DNA of 64,000 nt from Sulfurisoma sediminicola (GCF_003865015.1 NZ_BHVV01000006.1:248001-312000); one strand, 5' to 3'; shown: positions 41,392 through 49,896, counted from the stretch's first letter. Numbers and translations: made by a program. The notes: generated by a model not told the origin, from the letters alone.

Positions 41392-41921
41392 TTCTGCACC
41401 TCGTAACGGGAAAGCTTGATGTCGGGGGACCAAAAGGTCGACGCCAGCCCCGCCTTCTGCTTCAGATGCGCCATGAACATCCGCGGGTCGGGCAGGCTCT
41501 CCCATACCTGCGGCAGGAAGGTACCGCGGTGCATGCCGTATTCGAGGATCATGCCGTCGATGCCGGGGCGCAGCTGGCGCACGGCGTCGTCTTCGCTGGC
41601 GAAGCTCATCGGCACGGCCGGCGCGAGCAGCGAGACTTCGACCCGCGTGCGCGCCAACTCGTCCTCGGTGAGCGGCATGAAGCGCGGATCGCGAAAGGCG
41701 GCGGCCTTGGCATTGGCGCGGACATCCTGGTCGAGCGGCCGCCACGCCTCGAGCGAACCGATGCAGCCGCGCAACTGGCCATGCTGAGTCAGGGTGACGA
41801 AGGTCGCGCCCGGCCGCAGCAGCGCCGGATCATCGGGCTCGGCCGCAGGCGCAAGGCCGAACTCGGCGGCGATCGCGTTGCGCGCCCGTATCAGCAGCGC
41901 GTTGCCCAGCGTGTCAGGCAT
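41367..41921 (-). CDS. amrA: AmmeMemoRadiSam system protein A (AMMECR1 domain)
   Basis: 184 aa from [20 protein letters not shown]. The AMMECR1 signature LRGCIGSLEAWRPLDQDVRA is present, followed by DPRFMPLTEDELARTRVEVS, DGMILEYGMHRGTFLPQVWE and a C-terminal YEVQKW. The family is conserved from archaea to humans with no settled enzymatic role. Upstream codons in frame lie within the Memo gene; the chosen ATG overlaps its stop by 8 bases. Confidence 0.92.
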
Positions 41922-42729
41922 GGCCGGCTTCCTCGAAGGCGAAGGCGGCGTAGCCCACGACACGCGCGCGGTCGCCGGCCGTATCGCCCGAATTGCGCAG
42001 GTCGAGCAGCGTCGGCTTGAGGCCGCGGCGCTGCGCCACCTCGATCAGGCCGTTGATCGGCAACGCGCCGCAAGCCTGTTCGAACTCGGTCAGCGGCTGC
42101 AAATGGAGGATGCTGCTGGTGGTCGCCCCATCCTTCTGGCGGGCCACGGCATAGGGCAGGTAGTGCGAGAGGTCCGAGCTGATCACGATCAGCGTCTCGG
42201 GGCCGCCCCAGAGCAGATCGATGACTTCGGCGATCTGGTGGCCGCCGGTATGGCCGACGACGAAGGGAACGAGCTTGAAATCGCCGAGCACGGCCTGCAG
42301 GAAGGGCAGTTGCACCTCGAGCGAGTGCTCCGTGGCGTGGGCGGCGGCGCTGATCGTGACTTGCGGCAACACCTCGGCGGCGCGCATGGCCGCCAGATCG
42401 AGCGGGACGACGCCGAGGGGCGTGGCAAACGCCTCGGCCTCCGGCAACGCCAAGCCATTCACGGCCACGCGGTGGGCCGGGCCGAACATGACGACGCGGC
42501 GAATCGTTTGGGCCGCGCCCGCCAGCAGCGCATAGGCGCTCGCCGCGATGGGGCCCGAATAGATATGCCCCGCATGCGGCACGATCAACGCCTTCGGCAT
42601 ACGGGGCAAGTCGCCTGCCCGGTCGGCGCCGGCAAGCATCCCAGCCACTTCGGCGGAAAGGGCCTTGGGGTCGCCGGTGTAGAACATTCCCGCCACGGCG
42701 GGCGGGCGGATGCGTTCCTGTGCATGCAT
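41914..42729 (-). CDS. amrB: AmmeMemoRadiSam system protein B (Memo family)
   Basis: 271 aa. [20 protein letters not shown], the conserved His sets [20 protein letters not shown] and [22 protein letters not shown], and [18 protein letters not shown] form the metal/nonhaem-dioxygenase-like pocket of Memo. Human MEMO1 binds metals and affects redox signalling; the bacterial role is unknown. GGGGAGA ribosome site upstream. It heads a four-gene unit ending in the macrodomain gene and is divergent from ispD. Confidence 0.92.
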   Translation of the reverse strand: MHAQERIRPPAVAGMFYTGDPKALSAEVAGMLAGADRAGDLPRMPKALIVPHAGHIYSGPIAASAYALLAGAAQTIRRVVMFGPAHRVAVNGLALPEAEAFATPLGVVPLDLAAMRAAEVLPQVTISAAAHATEHSLEVQLPFLQAVLGDFKLVPFVVGHTGGHQIAEVIDLLWGGPETLIVISSDLSHYLPYAVARQKDGATTSSILHLQPLTEFEQACGALPINGLIEVAQRRGLKPTLLDLRNSGDTAGDRARVVGYAAFAFEEAGHA

Positions 42730-42792
42730 GGTCGTCTCCCCGAAAAAAAGCGAGCAACCCGGCGCAACACCTTCTGGCGCTGGCCTCGATTC

Positions 42793-42809
42793 ATTGTAGT
42801 CCTTACAAT
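42793..42809. promoter_or_regulatory. Palindrome ATTGTA-N5-TACAAT between amrB and ispD
   Basis: A perfect 6-bp inverted repeat. On each strand it presents TACAAT, one mismatch from the -10 consensus, so it could form facing -10 elements of a shared bidirectional promoter, or an operator. The rightward copy ends 6 bases before the ispD ATG, which would make that mRNA nearly leaderless. No good -35 is seen on either side. Confidence 0.4.
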
Positions 42810-42815
42810 TGCCCC

Positions 42816-43517
42816 ATGTCCTACTTTGCACTGGTCCCCGCCGCCGGCTCGGGTTCGCGCATGGGCCGTGGGCTGCCCAAGCAGTACCTGCCGCTGGCCG
42901 GGCGACCGCTGATCTTCCACGCCCTGGCGACGCTGGCGGCCGTTGCCGCGATCGAGAAGGTCTTCGTCGTGCTGGCGCCCGACGACGCCGAATGGCAGCG
43001 CCACGACTGGAGCGGACTGGGGGAGAAAGTGGCGGTGCTGCGCTGTGGCGGAGATACCCGCGCGGCGTCCGTCACCCAGGGGCTGCGTGCGGTCATGGGC
43101 GATGTCGCTGCAGAGGACTGGGTGCTGGTGCACGATGCGGCCCGCGCCTGCCTGGCCGTGGCTCACGTCGAGGCGCTGATCCGCGAGGCGGGTGCCGACC
43201 CGGTCGGCGGCATCCTCGCCGTGCCGGTGGCCGATACCCTGAAGCAGGCGGGCGAGGCGGTGGATGGCATGAACCGCATCGCCGCCACGGTGCCGCGCGA
43301 AGGCCTGTGGCAGGCGCAGACGCCGCAGATGTTCCGCCACGGCATGCTGCTCGACGCGCTCGAATTCGCGCCGGTGGTCACCGACGAGGCCAGCGCGATC
43401 GAGGCGCTCGGCCTCAAGCCGCGGCTGGTCCCCGCCGACGCGACCAACTTCAAGGTCACCTATCCGCTCGACCTTCACCTCGCCGAACTCATACTCGCCA
43501 GCCGGAGCCAACGATGA
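42816..43517 (+). CDS. ispD: 2-C-methyl-D-erythritol 4-phosphate cytidylyltransferase
   Basis: Third step of the MEP isoprenoid pathway. 233 aa. [20 protein letters not shown] is the CTP-binding motif, [24 protein letters not shown] and DTLKQ with [20 protein letters not shown] typical of IspD. No clear ribosome site ahead of the ATG at 42816. The stop overlaps the ispF ATG (ATGA). Confidence 0.95.
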   Translation: MSYFALVPAAGSGSRMGRGLPKQYLPLAGRPLIFHALATLAAVAAIEKVFVVLAPDDAEWQRHDWSGLGEKVAVLRCGGDTRAASVTQGLRAVMGDVAAEDWVLVHDAARACLAVAHVEALIREAGADPVGGILAVPVADTLKQAGEAVDGMNRIAATVPREGLWQAQTPQMFRHGMLLDALEFAPVVTDEASAIEALGLKPRLVPADATNFKVTYPLDLHLAELILASRSQR

Positions 43518-44011
43518 GCACTCCTCAAATGCCGATCTTCCGCGTCGGCCAGGGCTTCGATGTCCATGTCCTGGTCGCCGGGCGCCGCTGCATCATCGGC
43601 GGCGTGGACATCCCGCATGAAAAGGGCCTGCTCGGGCATTCCGACGCCGACGTGCTGCTGCACGCGATCACCGACGCCGTGCTCGGCGCGGCCGGCCTCG
43701 GCGACATCGGCCGCATGTTCCCCGACACCGACGCGCAGTGGGCGGGTGCCGACAGCCGGGCGCTGCTGCGGGCGGCGATGGCACGGGTGCGGCAGAGTGG
43801 CTGGCGCGTCGGCAATGTCGACGCGACGGTGGTCTGCCAGGCGCCGAAAATCTCCCCCCATGCCACGGCGATGTGCGCCAACATCGCCGCCGACCTCGAG
43901 GTGCCGCTCGACTGCATCAACATCAAGGGCAAGACCACGGAGAAACTCGGCTTCACCGGGCGCGGCGAGGGCATCGCCGCCCAGGCGGTGGCGATGCTGC
44001 TCAGGGCGTGA
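43514..44011 (+). CDS. ispF: 2-C-methyl-D-erythritol 2,4-cyclodiphosphate synthase
   Basis: Fifth step of the MEP pathway, trimeric Zn enzyme. 165 aa. [20 protein letters not shown] holds the metal-binding Asp and His, [20 protein letters not shown] the rest of the site, and [20 protein letters not shown] the CDP-binding segment. Classic ispD-ispF pair; its TGA overlaps the GTG of thpR. Confidence 0.97.
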   Translation: MSTPQMPIFRVGQGFDVHVLVAGRRCIIGGVDIPHEKGLLGHSDADVLLHAITDAVLGAAGLGDIGRMFPDTDAQWAGADSRALLRAAMARVRQSGWRVGNVDATVVCQAPKISPHATAMCANIAADLEVPLDCINIKGKTTEKLGFTGRGEGIAAQAVAMLLRA

Positions 44012-44598
44012 CGCCGACGCGCCGAATCTTCTTCGCGCTCTGGCCCGGGCCCGAGGTGGCCGGGAGGCTCCATGCGCTCTCCGCCGATGCCCATGCGGTC
44101 TGCGGCGGCCGCCGCATGCGCCGCGAGACCCTGCACCTGACCCTGGCCTTTCTCGGTGAGGTCGATGCCACGCGTTTCGATCTGGCCTGCGCGATCGCCG
44201 ATGGCGTCGCGGAAAAAATCGGCACCGGCGACGCCCTGCAGGAAACCCCCTTGGGGAACACGGTGCTGCGCATCGACCGCATCGCCTGGTGGAAGCACAA
44301 TCACATCGTCTGGGCCGGTTGCGACGAGGTGCCGCCGGTGCTGGCGGCGCTCGCCGATGATCTGGCCGCCGAACTGCGCGGCGGCGGCTTCGTGCTCGAC
44401 AGCCGCCGCTTCGCCGCCCATGTCACGCTGTTGCGCAACGCGCAATGCGCCGGAGAAGTGGCGCCGATCGAGGCGTTCGACTGGCCGGTGCGCGAATTCG
44501 TGCTGGTGCAGTCGCAACTCGATCCTTCGGGTGCCCGCTATGAGATCGTGCGGCGCTGGCCGCTGCCGGGGCCATCGGCTAGAATCACCGAGTCCTGA
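44008..44598 (+). CDS. thpR: RNA 2',3'-cyclic phosphodiesterase (2'-5' RNA ligase family)
   Basis: 2H phosphoesterase, 196 aa. The two catalytic motifs are [11 protein letters not shown] and [10 protein letters not shown] (HxTL form); [10 protein letters not shown] is the family N-terminus. Likely trims RNA cyclic phosphate ends. GTG start coupled to ispF by GTGA. Confidence 0.9.
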   Translation: MTPTRRIFFALWPGPEVAGRLHALSADAHAVCGGRRMRRETLHLTLAFLGEVDATRFDLACAIADGVAEKIGTGDALQETPLGNTVLRIDRIAWWKHNHIVWAGCDEVPPVLAALADDLAAELRGGGFVLDSRRFAAHVTLLRNAQCAGEVAPIEAFDWPVREFVLVQSQLDPSGARYEIVRRWPLPGPSARITES

Positions 44599-44613
44599 AA
44601 CCGGAGAGCACCC

Positions 44614-45096
44614 GTGGTTCTTGGCCTGTTCCGTCCCAAGCCCGTTTCGCCCCGCCTCGAGCGGCTGCACTCGCTCTTCCTGTTCGTCAATCTGACCCCG
44701 GCGGAACTGGCCATCGTCGACGGCCTGCTGCACGAGCGGGACTATTGCGCCGACGAGGTGATCTTCGACGAGGGCGAGGAAGGCCAGGCCATCTACATCG
44801 TGCTCGAGGGCAGGGTGGCCATCCGGCGCGACAACGACGGCGAGCCGGTGGTGCTGGCGGAGATGGAGGCCGGCGCGGTCTTCGGCGACGTCGCCCTGCT
44901 CAACAACGCGCCGCGCCTGGCGCAGGCGCGGGCGGCGACGTCCTGCAGGCTGGCGGTGTTTTTCCGCGAGGACTTCATGACGCTGCTCGACACCCACGCC
45001 CGCATCGCCTCGAAGATCTCCCTGCAGATCGCGCGCACCCTCGCCAACCGCCTGCGCGACGTGCGCATCGCGCCGCAGACCAGCCAGCACCTGTGA
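44614..45096 (+). CDS. Cyclic-nucleotide-binding-domain protein without DNA-binding domain
   Basis: 160 aa, GTG start with GGAGAG upstream. The sequence is one CNB domain: FVNLTPAELAIVDGLLHERD, VIFDEGEEGQAIYIVLEGRV, and the phosphate-cassette region EMEAGAVFGDVALLNNAPRL, then a C-terminal helix. There is no helix-turn-helix as in Crp. The cassette lacks the canonical RxA Arg/Ser set in exact form (it reads NNAPRLAQARA), so ligand binding is uncertain. It is coupled by GTGA to the AI-2E permease and may gate or regulate it. Confidence 0.78.
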   Translation: MVLGLFRPKPVSPRLERLHSLFLFVNLTPAELAIVDGLLHERDYCADEVIFDEGEEGQAIYIVLEGRVAIRRDNDGEPVVLAEMEAGAVFGDVALLNNAPRLAQARAATSCRLAVFFREDFMTLLDTHARIASKISLQIARTLANRLRDVRIAPQTSQHL

Positions 45097-46208
45097 CGAC
45101 CAACAATCACGGCCCGGGGCCGGTGGTATGGGCCGGCATCATCGCCGGCACCTGCCTGCTGCTGTTCGCCCTGCAGAAGCTGCTGTGGCTGGTGGTGCCC
45201 TTCCTGCTGGCGCTGGTCCTCTACTACATGCTGCGGCCGCTGGTGCAGGGCCTGGTCCTTCGCGGCATGGGCCGCGACGGCGCCGCCAGCGCGGTGATGC
45301 TGGGTTTCCTCGCCGTGGTCGGTGCCGGCTTCGCGCTGATGCTGCCGCGGCTGGCGACGCAACTGGTCGACGGCCAGTCCTCGGTCGAGCGCTACATGAA
45401 GGGCGGCATCAACCTGCTCGAGCGTTCGCTGCGCATGCTCGAGGCGAAATGGGCGCTGTTGGCCGACGCCCACATCGCCGAAACCGTCGTCCACCGTCTG
45501 AACAACCTGGGTGGTGATGTCGCCACGCACATCGAGCCGCTGGCCATGGGCATCGCGGCGTGGATGCCCTCGCTGCTGCTCGCGCCCTTCCTCGCCTTCT
45601 TCTTTCTGCGCGACGGCCAGCGCTTCAAGCGTTTCCTCGGCAGCGCGGTACCCAACGCCTTCTTCGAACGCACGCTCTACCTGCTGCACGATGTCGATCG
45701 CACGGCGCGCGCCTATTTCCAGGGGTTGATCGAGCTCACTGTCCTCGATACCGTCACGCTGGCGGCGGGGCTGTCATTGATGGGGGTGCCGGGTGCCTTG
45801 GCGCTGGGCGTCATCTGTGCGGTGCTGGCGTGGATTCCCTACGTCGGCTCCATCCTCGGGGGCCTGCTGGTCGTACTCGTCGCCGCCACGGACTTTCCCG
45901 ACACGCCGGCGATGGCCTACTGGGCCGTCATGCTGTTCATTTTCGTGCGCCTGCTCGACGATTTCGTGTACATGCCGCTGACCATAGGCAAGAGCCTGCA
46001 CATGCATCCGCTGGTCACGGTGCTGATGATCTTCGTCGGCGGCGCCGTCGCCGGCGTACCCGGACTGATGCTGGTGCTGCCGGTGCTTGGCGTGGTCATG
46101 GTGATCGGCGCCACGGTCGGCCAGATCGTCACCGACCCGCGGCTGATGGCGCGGCACCGCCACGCCCGCCTCCTGCGCAAGCAGCACGCCAGCCTCGATC
46201 TGAATTAG
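45093..46208 (+). CDS. AI-2E family transporter / permease
   Basis: 371 aa polytopic membrane protein with about eight spans: VVWAGIIAGTCLLLFALQKL, LVVPFLLALVLYYMLRPLV, MLGFLAVVGAGFALMLPRLA, SLLLAPFLAFFFLRDGQRFK, LDTVTLAAGLSLMGVPGALA, IPYVGSILGGLLVVLVAATD and VLMIFVGGAVAGVPGLMLVL. FFFLRDG and the WIPYVGS motif are typical of the AI-2E (PerM/TqsA) family. Substrate unknown; family members export AI-2 or act as Na+/H+ antiporters. GTG start overlapping the CNB gene. Converges on the globin gene. Confidence 0.85.
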   Translation: MTTNNHGPGPVVWAGIIAGTCLLLFALQKLLWLVVPFLLALVLYYMLRPLVQGLVLRGMGRDGAASAVMLGFLAVVGAGFALMLPRLATQLVDGQSSVERYMKGGINLLERSLRMLEAKWALLADAHIAETVVHRLNNLGGDVATHIEPLAMGIAAWMPSLLLAPFLAFFFLRDGQRFKRFLGSAVPNAFFERTLYLLHDVDRTARAYFQGLIELTVLDTVTLAAGLSLMGVPGALALGVICAVLAWIPYVGSILGGLLVVLVAATDFPDTPAMAYWAVMLFIFVRLLDDFVYMPLTIGKSLHMHPLVTVLMIFVGGAVAGVPGLMLVLPVLGVVMVIGATVGQIVTDPRLMARHRHARLLRKQHASLDLN

Positions 46209-46218
46209 GGCCTGCTCC

Positions 46219-46611
46219 TCAGCCCGGCGCCTGGTTGCGCATGAACAGGGCGAGATCGGTCAGGGCCTTGTCCAGCCGGGCGCGTACTTCCTCGTCGGCG
46301 ATGCACTCGGCCATGGCCTGGCGCATGCAGAGCATCCATTGCTCCGCTTCGCTGCTGGCGATGGGGAAGGGCATGTGGCGGGAGCGCAGCCGCGGGTGGC
46401 CGAACTTTTCGACATAGAGCTGCGGGCCGCCGAGCCAGCCGCTGAGGTACATGAAGAGCTTTTCTTCCGAGCCCGACAGGTCCTGCGGGTGCAGCTTGCG
46501 GATGGCGTAGGCTTCGGGAAGCGTGTCCATCAGTTCGTAGAAGCGCCGAACCAGCGCGCGCACGGCGGATTCGCCGCCGATGGTCTCGTAGGGGGTGGCA
46601 GGAGCGTTCAT
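46219..46611 (-). CDS. Group II truncated haemoglobin
   Basis: 130 aa 2-on-2 globin. YETIGGESAVRALVRRFYEL, LFMYLSGWLGGPQLYVEKFG, proximal His in GHPRLRSRHMPFPI, and QWMLCMRQAM with the family Trp at G8. It binds haem and O2 or NO; roles in oxygen supply or nitrosative/redox stress are known in the family. Its ATG overlaps the envZ TGA (ATGA), so it is the last gene of an ompR-envZ-globin operon. Confidence 0.92.
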   Translation of the reverse strand: MNAPATPYETIGGESAVRALVRRFYELMDTLPEAYAIRKLHPQDLSGSEEKLFMYLSGWLGGPQLYVEKFGHPRLRSRHMPFPIASSEAEQWMLCMRQAMAECIADEEVRARLDKALTDLALFMRNQAPG

Positions 46612-47933
46612 GGGGCGGGGATTGTAATACGCGCGACCAGGCCGCCGCCCTCGCGTGGCAGCAGGTCGAGGCTGCCGCCGTGGGCACGGGCGATGCGTTC
46701 GACGATCGCCAGGCCGAGGCCGGCGCCGACGGCGTTGCTGCGTGCAACCTCGAGCCGGGTGAAGGGCAGCTTGAGGCGGTCGGCCTCGGCTGCGGGAATG
46801 CCGGGGCCGCGGTCGCGTACTTCGATCCGCATCGCCCCCCCGATGCGTGCCAGGGCCAGTTCGACCGATTGTTCCCCGCCGGCGTGGCGCAGTGCGTTGT
46901 CGATGAGGTTGGCGATGGCGCGGCGCAGCGTGGCGACACGGACGGGCAGGCGGGCGTCCTCGGCAAAAGCCGGTTCCAGCACCACGGTGAAGCCACGGCG
47001 GCGGTATTGTTCGGCGAGTTCCCGCAGCAGCGCCGCGAGGTCGATCGGCTCGAGGCCTTCGCCGCCCTCGCTGCCGGTGCGGGCGAAGTCGAGGAACTGC
47101 CCGATGGTACGGTCCATTTCCTCGACATCCGCCGCCATGGCTTCGCGCGTCTCTTCGTCGGCGCCGGTCATTTCGATCTCCATGCGCAAACGGGTCAGCG
47201 GGGTGCGCAGGTCATGCGAGATGCCAGCGAGGATGAGGGCGCGGTCATCGTCCAAGCGTGCCAGATCGGCGCTCATGCGGTTGAAGGCACGCGCCAGCGT
47301 TTCCAGTTCTTCCGGGCCGCTCTCGGTCAGCGGGGCCGGCTGGCGGCCGCGGCCGATTTCGGCGGCGGCATGTTCGAGCGCCTTCAGCGGCCGCGTGACG
47401 CGGAACATGATGAGCCAGGCGCCTACCAGCGACAGCAGCACTGCGGCGATGCCCCAGCCGATCCACTGCGCCGGAAAAATGCGATCGAGGCGCTCGATCG
47501 GCAGCGCGATCCAGAACTCGCCTTCGTCGCCGTCGTCGATGCGGAAGGAGGCGAACAGGGCTTTCTCGCCGTCGCGCTCCAGCGTCAGGCGCGTCTCCGG
47601 ACCCAGGCGCTCTTGCAGCAGCTCCTGCAAGCGCTGCAGGAAGGCCCGCTCCGGCAGGGGGGCGATGTGGTCGTCACTCTCGGCCGGGTAGATGTGGATG
47701 CCCTCGCGGTCGGACAGTTCGCGCAGCAGTTCGCGGCGCGCATCGGGGCGGGCCGAAACCAGCGAGGTGCGCGTGAGGTTAACGACGCTGGCGATCATCT
47801 GGGCGATCTGCCGCGCGCGCGGCTCGCGCTCGTAGGTGGTGAAGATCGCGAACCAGGCCAGCACCGAAAGCAGCATCAGCGCCGCCAGCAGCAGGAAGGT
47901 GCGGGCGAGCAGGGTGCGGGGAACGAGTTTCAA
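46608..47933 (-). CDS. envZ: EnvZ-type sensor histidine kinase
   Basis: 441 aa inner-membrane sensor. First membrane helix LLARTFLLLAALMLLSVLAW, periplasmic sensing region (about 35-160), second helix WIGWGIAAVLLSLVGAWLIM, HAMP (about 183-235), the phospho-acceptor His in ILAGISHDLRTPLTRLRMEI, and the ATPase boxes ANLIDNALRHAGG, RDRGPGIP and GAGLGLAIVERI. The start is a TTG at 47933; I see no better ATG. It is separated from ompR by 91 bases holding inverted repeats. Confidence 0.92.
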   Translation of the reverse strand: MKLVPRTLLARTFLLLAALMLLSVLAWFAIFTTYEREPRARQIAQMIASVVNLTRTSLVSARPDARRELLRELSDREGIHIYPAESDDHIAPLPERAFLQRLQELLQERLGPETRLTLERDGEKALFASFRIDDGDEGEFWIALPIERLDRIFPAQWIGWGIAAVLLSLVGAWLIMFRVTRPLKALEHAAAEIGRGRQPAPLTESGPEELETLARAFNRMSADLARLDDDRALILAGISHDLRTPLTRLRMEIEMTGADEETREAMAADVEEMDRTIGQFLDFARTGSEGGEGLEPIDLAALLRELAEQYRRRGFTVVLEPAFAEDARLPVRVATLRRAIANLIDNALRHAGGEQSVELALARIGGAMRIEVRDRGPGIPAAEADRLKLPFTRLEVARSNAVGAGLGLAIVERIARAHGGSLDLLPREGGGLVARITIPAP

Positions 47934-47960
47934 GCGGGGGCTTTCCGGAAACGGGGAAGC

Positions 47961-48022
47961 CGCGTCAGCGGCTGAACACCCGTCACCCCCCTCCCCGGGA
48001 AGGGGGCTGGGGGGAAGGGGGC
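47961..48022. repeat. Inverted and G/C-run repeats between ompR and envZ
   Basis: Contains a small stem GCCGC-GTCA-GCGGC and a long imperfect palindrome of C-runs and G-runs (about 47985-48014, CCCCCCTCCCC facing GGGGGCTGGGGGG). It resembles intergenic repeats at 55790-55863 and 63660-63712. Within the transcript it would fold strongly and could lower EnvZ relative to OmpR. Confidence 0.55.
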
Positions 48023-48024
48023 CG

Positions 48025-48747
48025 TCATGAAGTGTGTTTGTGCCCGTCGGGCACGAACACGTAGCCGAAGCCCCAGACGGTCTGGATGTAGCGGGGCTTG
48101 GCGGCGTCCTCTTCGACCAGCTTGCGCAGGCGCGAGACCTGGACGTCGATGGCGCGGTCGAATACCTCGTATTCGCGGCCGCGGGCCAGTTCCATCAGCT
48201 TGTCGCGGGACAGGGGCTGGCGCGGATGTTCGACCAGCACTTTGAGCAGGCCGAACTCGCCGGTGGTGAGCTGGGTGATCGTGCCCTCGCGCGCGAGTTC
48301 GCGGGTGGCGAGATTGATCTCGACGTTGCCGAAGCGCACGACCTCCTCGGCGGCGGCCGGTGCCCCGGGCGGCGGCGGGGTGGCTCGCCGCCGCAGCACG
48401 GCATGGACGCGGGCAACCAGTTCGCGCGGATTGAAGGGCTTGGGCAGGTAGTCGTCGGCACCGAGTTCGAGGCCGACGATGCGGTCGACGTCCTCGCCCT
48501 TGGCGGTGAGCATGATGATGGCGACGTCGTTCTTGGCCCCGCGCAGCCGGCGGCAGATGGCCAGCCCGTCCTCGCCGGGCAGCATGAGATCGAGCACGAT
48601 GAGGTCGTAGAACTCGCGGTCGAGCGCGCGGTCCATCGCCGGCGCGTCGGGCACGGCCCTGACCGTGAAGCCCTGGTCGGCAAGGTAGCGCTCAAGCAGC
48701 TGGCGCAGGCGGACGTCGTCATCGACGACAAGGATTTTCTCTGACAT
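48025..48747 (-). CDS. ompR: OmpR-type response regulator
   Basis: 240 aa from MSEKILVVDDDVRLRQLLER. Receiver with the phospho-acceptor Asp in LIVLDLMLPGEDGL, Thr in IIMLTAKGEDVD, and Lys in DYLPKPFNPREL; then the winged-helix effector domain (GEFGLLKVLVEHPRQPLSRD, RGREYEVFDRAIDVQVSRLR, YIQTVWGFGYVFVPDG). Identity of these motifs to enterobacterial OmpR is high. A second ATG three codons upstream is possible. It faces an exported repeat protein across a tandem site that fits this regulator class. Confidence 0.95.
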   Translation of the reverse strand: MSEKILVVDDDVRLRQLLERYLADQGFTVRAVPDAPAMDRALDREFYDLIVLDLMLPGEDGLAICRRLRGAKNDVAIIMLTAKGEDVDRIVGLELGADDYLPKPFNPRELVARVHAVLRRRATPPPPGAPAAAEEVVRFGNVEINLATRELAREGTITQLTTGEFGLLKVLVEHPRQPLSRDKLMELARGREYEVFDRAIDVQVSRLRKLVEEDAAKPRYIQTVWGFGYVFVPDGHKHTS

Positions 48748-48790
48748 GGCGCGCATCCTAGCGGCATCGCCCGGTCAGCGCCAGAGGGCA

Positions 48791-48805
48791 TTTACATTCC
48801 TTTAC
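48791..48805. promoter_or_regulatory. Tandem OmpR-family-like binding site
   Basis: TTTAC-ATTCC-TTTAC, two half sites exactly 10 bases apart. Read on the minus strand it is GTAAA-N5-GTAAA, the CpxR-type consensus, and it also resembles OmpR sites built of TTTAC/TTACAT half sites. A third partial half site (CTTAC, 48833-48837) follows. It lies between the divergent ompR and the exported-protein gene. Confidence 0.6.
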
Positions 48806-48900
48806 ACATTGCCTGAGGCCGCAAACAGTTCGCTTACACCTTGGTCCGAGGATGCGAAGCACGCCACAAGGGATGGGCGGGCCGAACAAGGGAGATGAAA

Positions 48901-49566
48901 ATGAAACAGCTGAAACCAGTGGTATTGAGCATGCTGACCATCGCCGGCCTCGCCGCCGGTGCCGCCGCAGCCGCCGAACCGGGGACCTCCGGTCGGACGG
49001 AGCGCCAGCAGCAGCGCATCGAGCAGGGCTGGCGCTCTGGCGATCTGAACCGCAACGAAGTGCGCCGGCTCGAAGGCGAGCAGCGCCAGATCCGCCAGGA
49101 GCGTCGGCAGTATGCCGCGGACGGCAATGTCGACCGCTTCGAGCGCGCCGACCTGCGCCGCGACCTTAACGGGGCCGATCGCCACATCTACAATGAGCGC
49201 CATGATGGCAATCGCCGCGACTGGAACGCTCGCTCGGACAACGGCAGGCACTATGGCCGGGATCGCGGCAGCTACCAGCAGGGTCGCCGCGACGTGCGCT
49301 ACGACGGCCGCCAAGGCGCCGGGATCGATCGCAGTCAATGGCAGCAACGTGAGATGATCGAGCGCGGCGTGCGTTCCGGACGGATCACCCCGGTCGAATA
49401 CCGTGAGCTGCGGGGCGAGCAACGGGCGATCCGCCAGGAGGAACGGGCCTATCGTGCCGACGGCTACCTCAGCGGCGCCGAGCGCACCGACCTGCGCCAT
49501 GATCTCAAGGCGGCAAGGCGCCACATCCGTGGCGAAATGAGCGACGGCGATCGGCAGTATTACTAA
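48901..49566 (+). CDS. Exported Arg/Gln-rich repeat protein, 221 aa
   Basis: Signal peptide MKQLKPVVLSMLTIAGLAAG then AAAAA|EPG. The mature protein has two copies of an about 70-residue unit: QQQRIEQGWRSGDLNRNEVR..EQRQIRQERRQYAADG..ERADLRRDL, and REMIERGVRSGRITPVEYRE..EQRAIRQEERAYRADG..ERTDLRHDL, joined by an Asp/Arg-rich linker. Highly charged, helical, probably periplasmic. ATG 48901 has GGGAG six bases upstream; the ATG at 48895 is too close. The CpxP-like position (divergent from the regulator) hints at envelope-stress feedback, but no CpxP motif is present. Confidence 0.7.
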   Translation: MKQLKPVVLSMLTIAGLAAGAAAAAEPGTSGRTERQQQRIEQGWRSGDLNRNEVRRLEGEQRQIRQERRQYAADGNVDRFERADLRRDLNGADRHIYNERHDGNRRDWNARSDNGRHYGRDRGSYQQGRRDVRYDGRQGAGIDRSQWQQREMIERGVRSGRITPVEYRELRGEQRAIRQEERAYRADGYLSGAERTDLRHDLKAARRHIRGEMSDGDRQYY

Positions 49567-49580
49567 GGAAGGTTAGTCAC

Positions 49581-49895
49581 TTGAAACTGGCGGGTCCGAT
49601 CACTCTTCTGGCAGCGCTGCTCGCAGCGGCGCTGCCGGCGTTCGCCCAGCCCGGCGGGGGGCGCCACGGCGCCGGCCGCCAGGAACGGGAATCGTCCGAG
49701 CGGCAGCAGATGCAACAGGAACGTGGCGACCTGCGCAACGACGTGCGCGGCGAATACTGGCGCTACGAATCCTCGGGCGGGCGTTGCGAGGGCCCCTGCC
49801 GCATGACGCCGGAAGAACGCCGCCAGCTGCGCCGCGACATCGACGATGCCGGGCGCACGCTCTACGGCCGCGGGCCGCGACGCGGCCGCGACTGA
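49581..49895 (+). CDS. Small exported basic protein, 104 aa
   Basis: TTG start with AAGGAAGG upstream. Signal peptide LAGPITLLAALLAAALPAFA|Q, then a charged, Arg-rich body (ERQQMQQERGDLRNDVRGEY) with two Cys close together (RCEGPCRM) and a segment MTPEERRQLRRDIDDAGRTL that resembles one half of the preceding protein's repeat. It follows that gene by 14 bases and is likely co-transcribed. Function unknown. Confidence 0.6.
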   Translation: MKLAGPITLLAALLAAALPAFAQPGGGRHGAGRQERESSERQQMQQERGDLRNDVRGEYWRYESSGGRCEGPCRMTPEERRQLRRDIDDAGRTLYGRGPRRGRD

Positions 49896-49896
49896 C

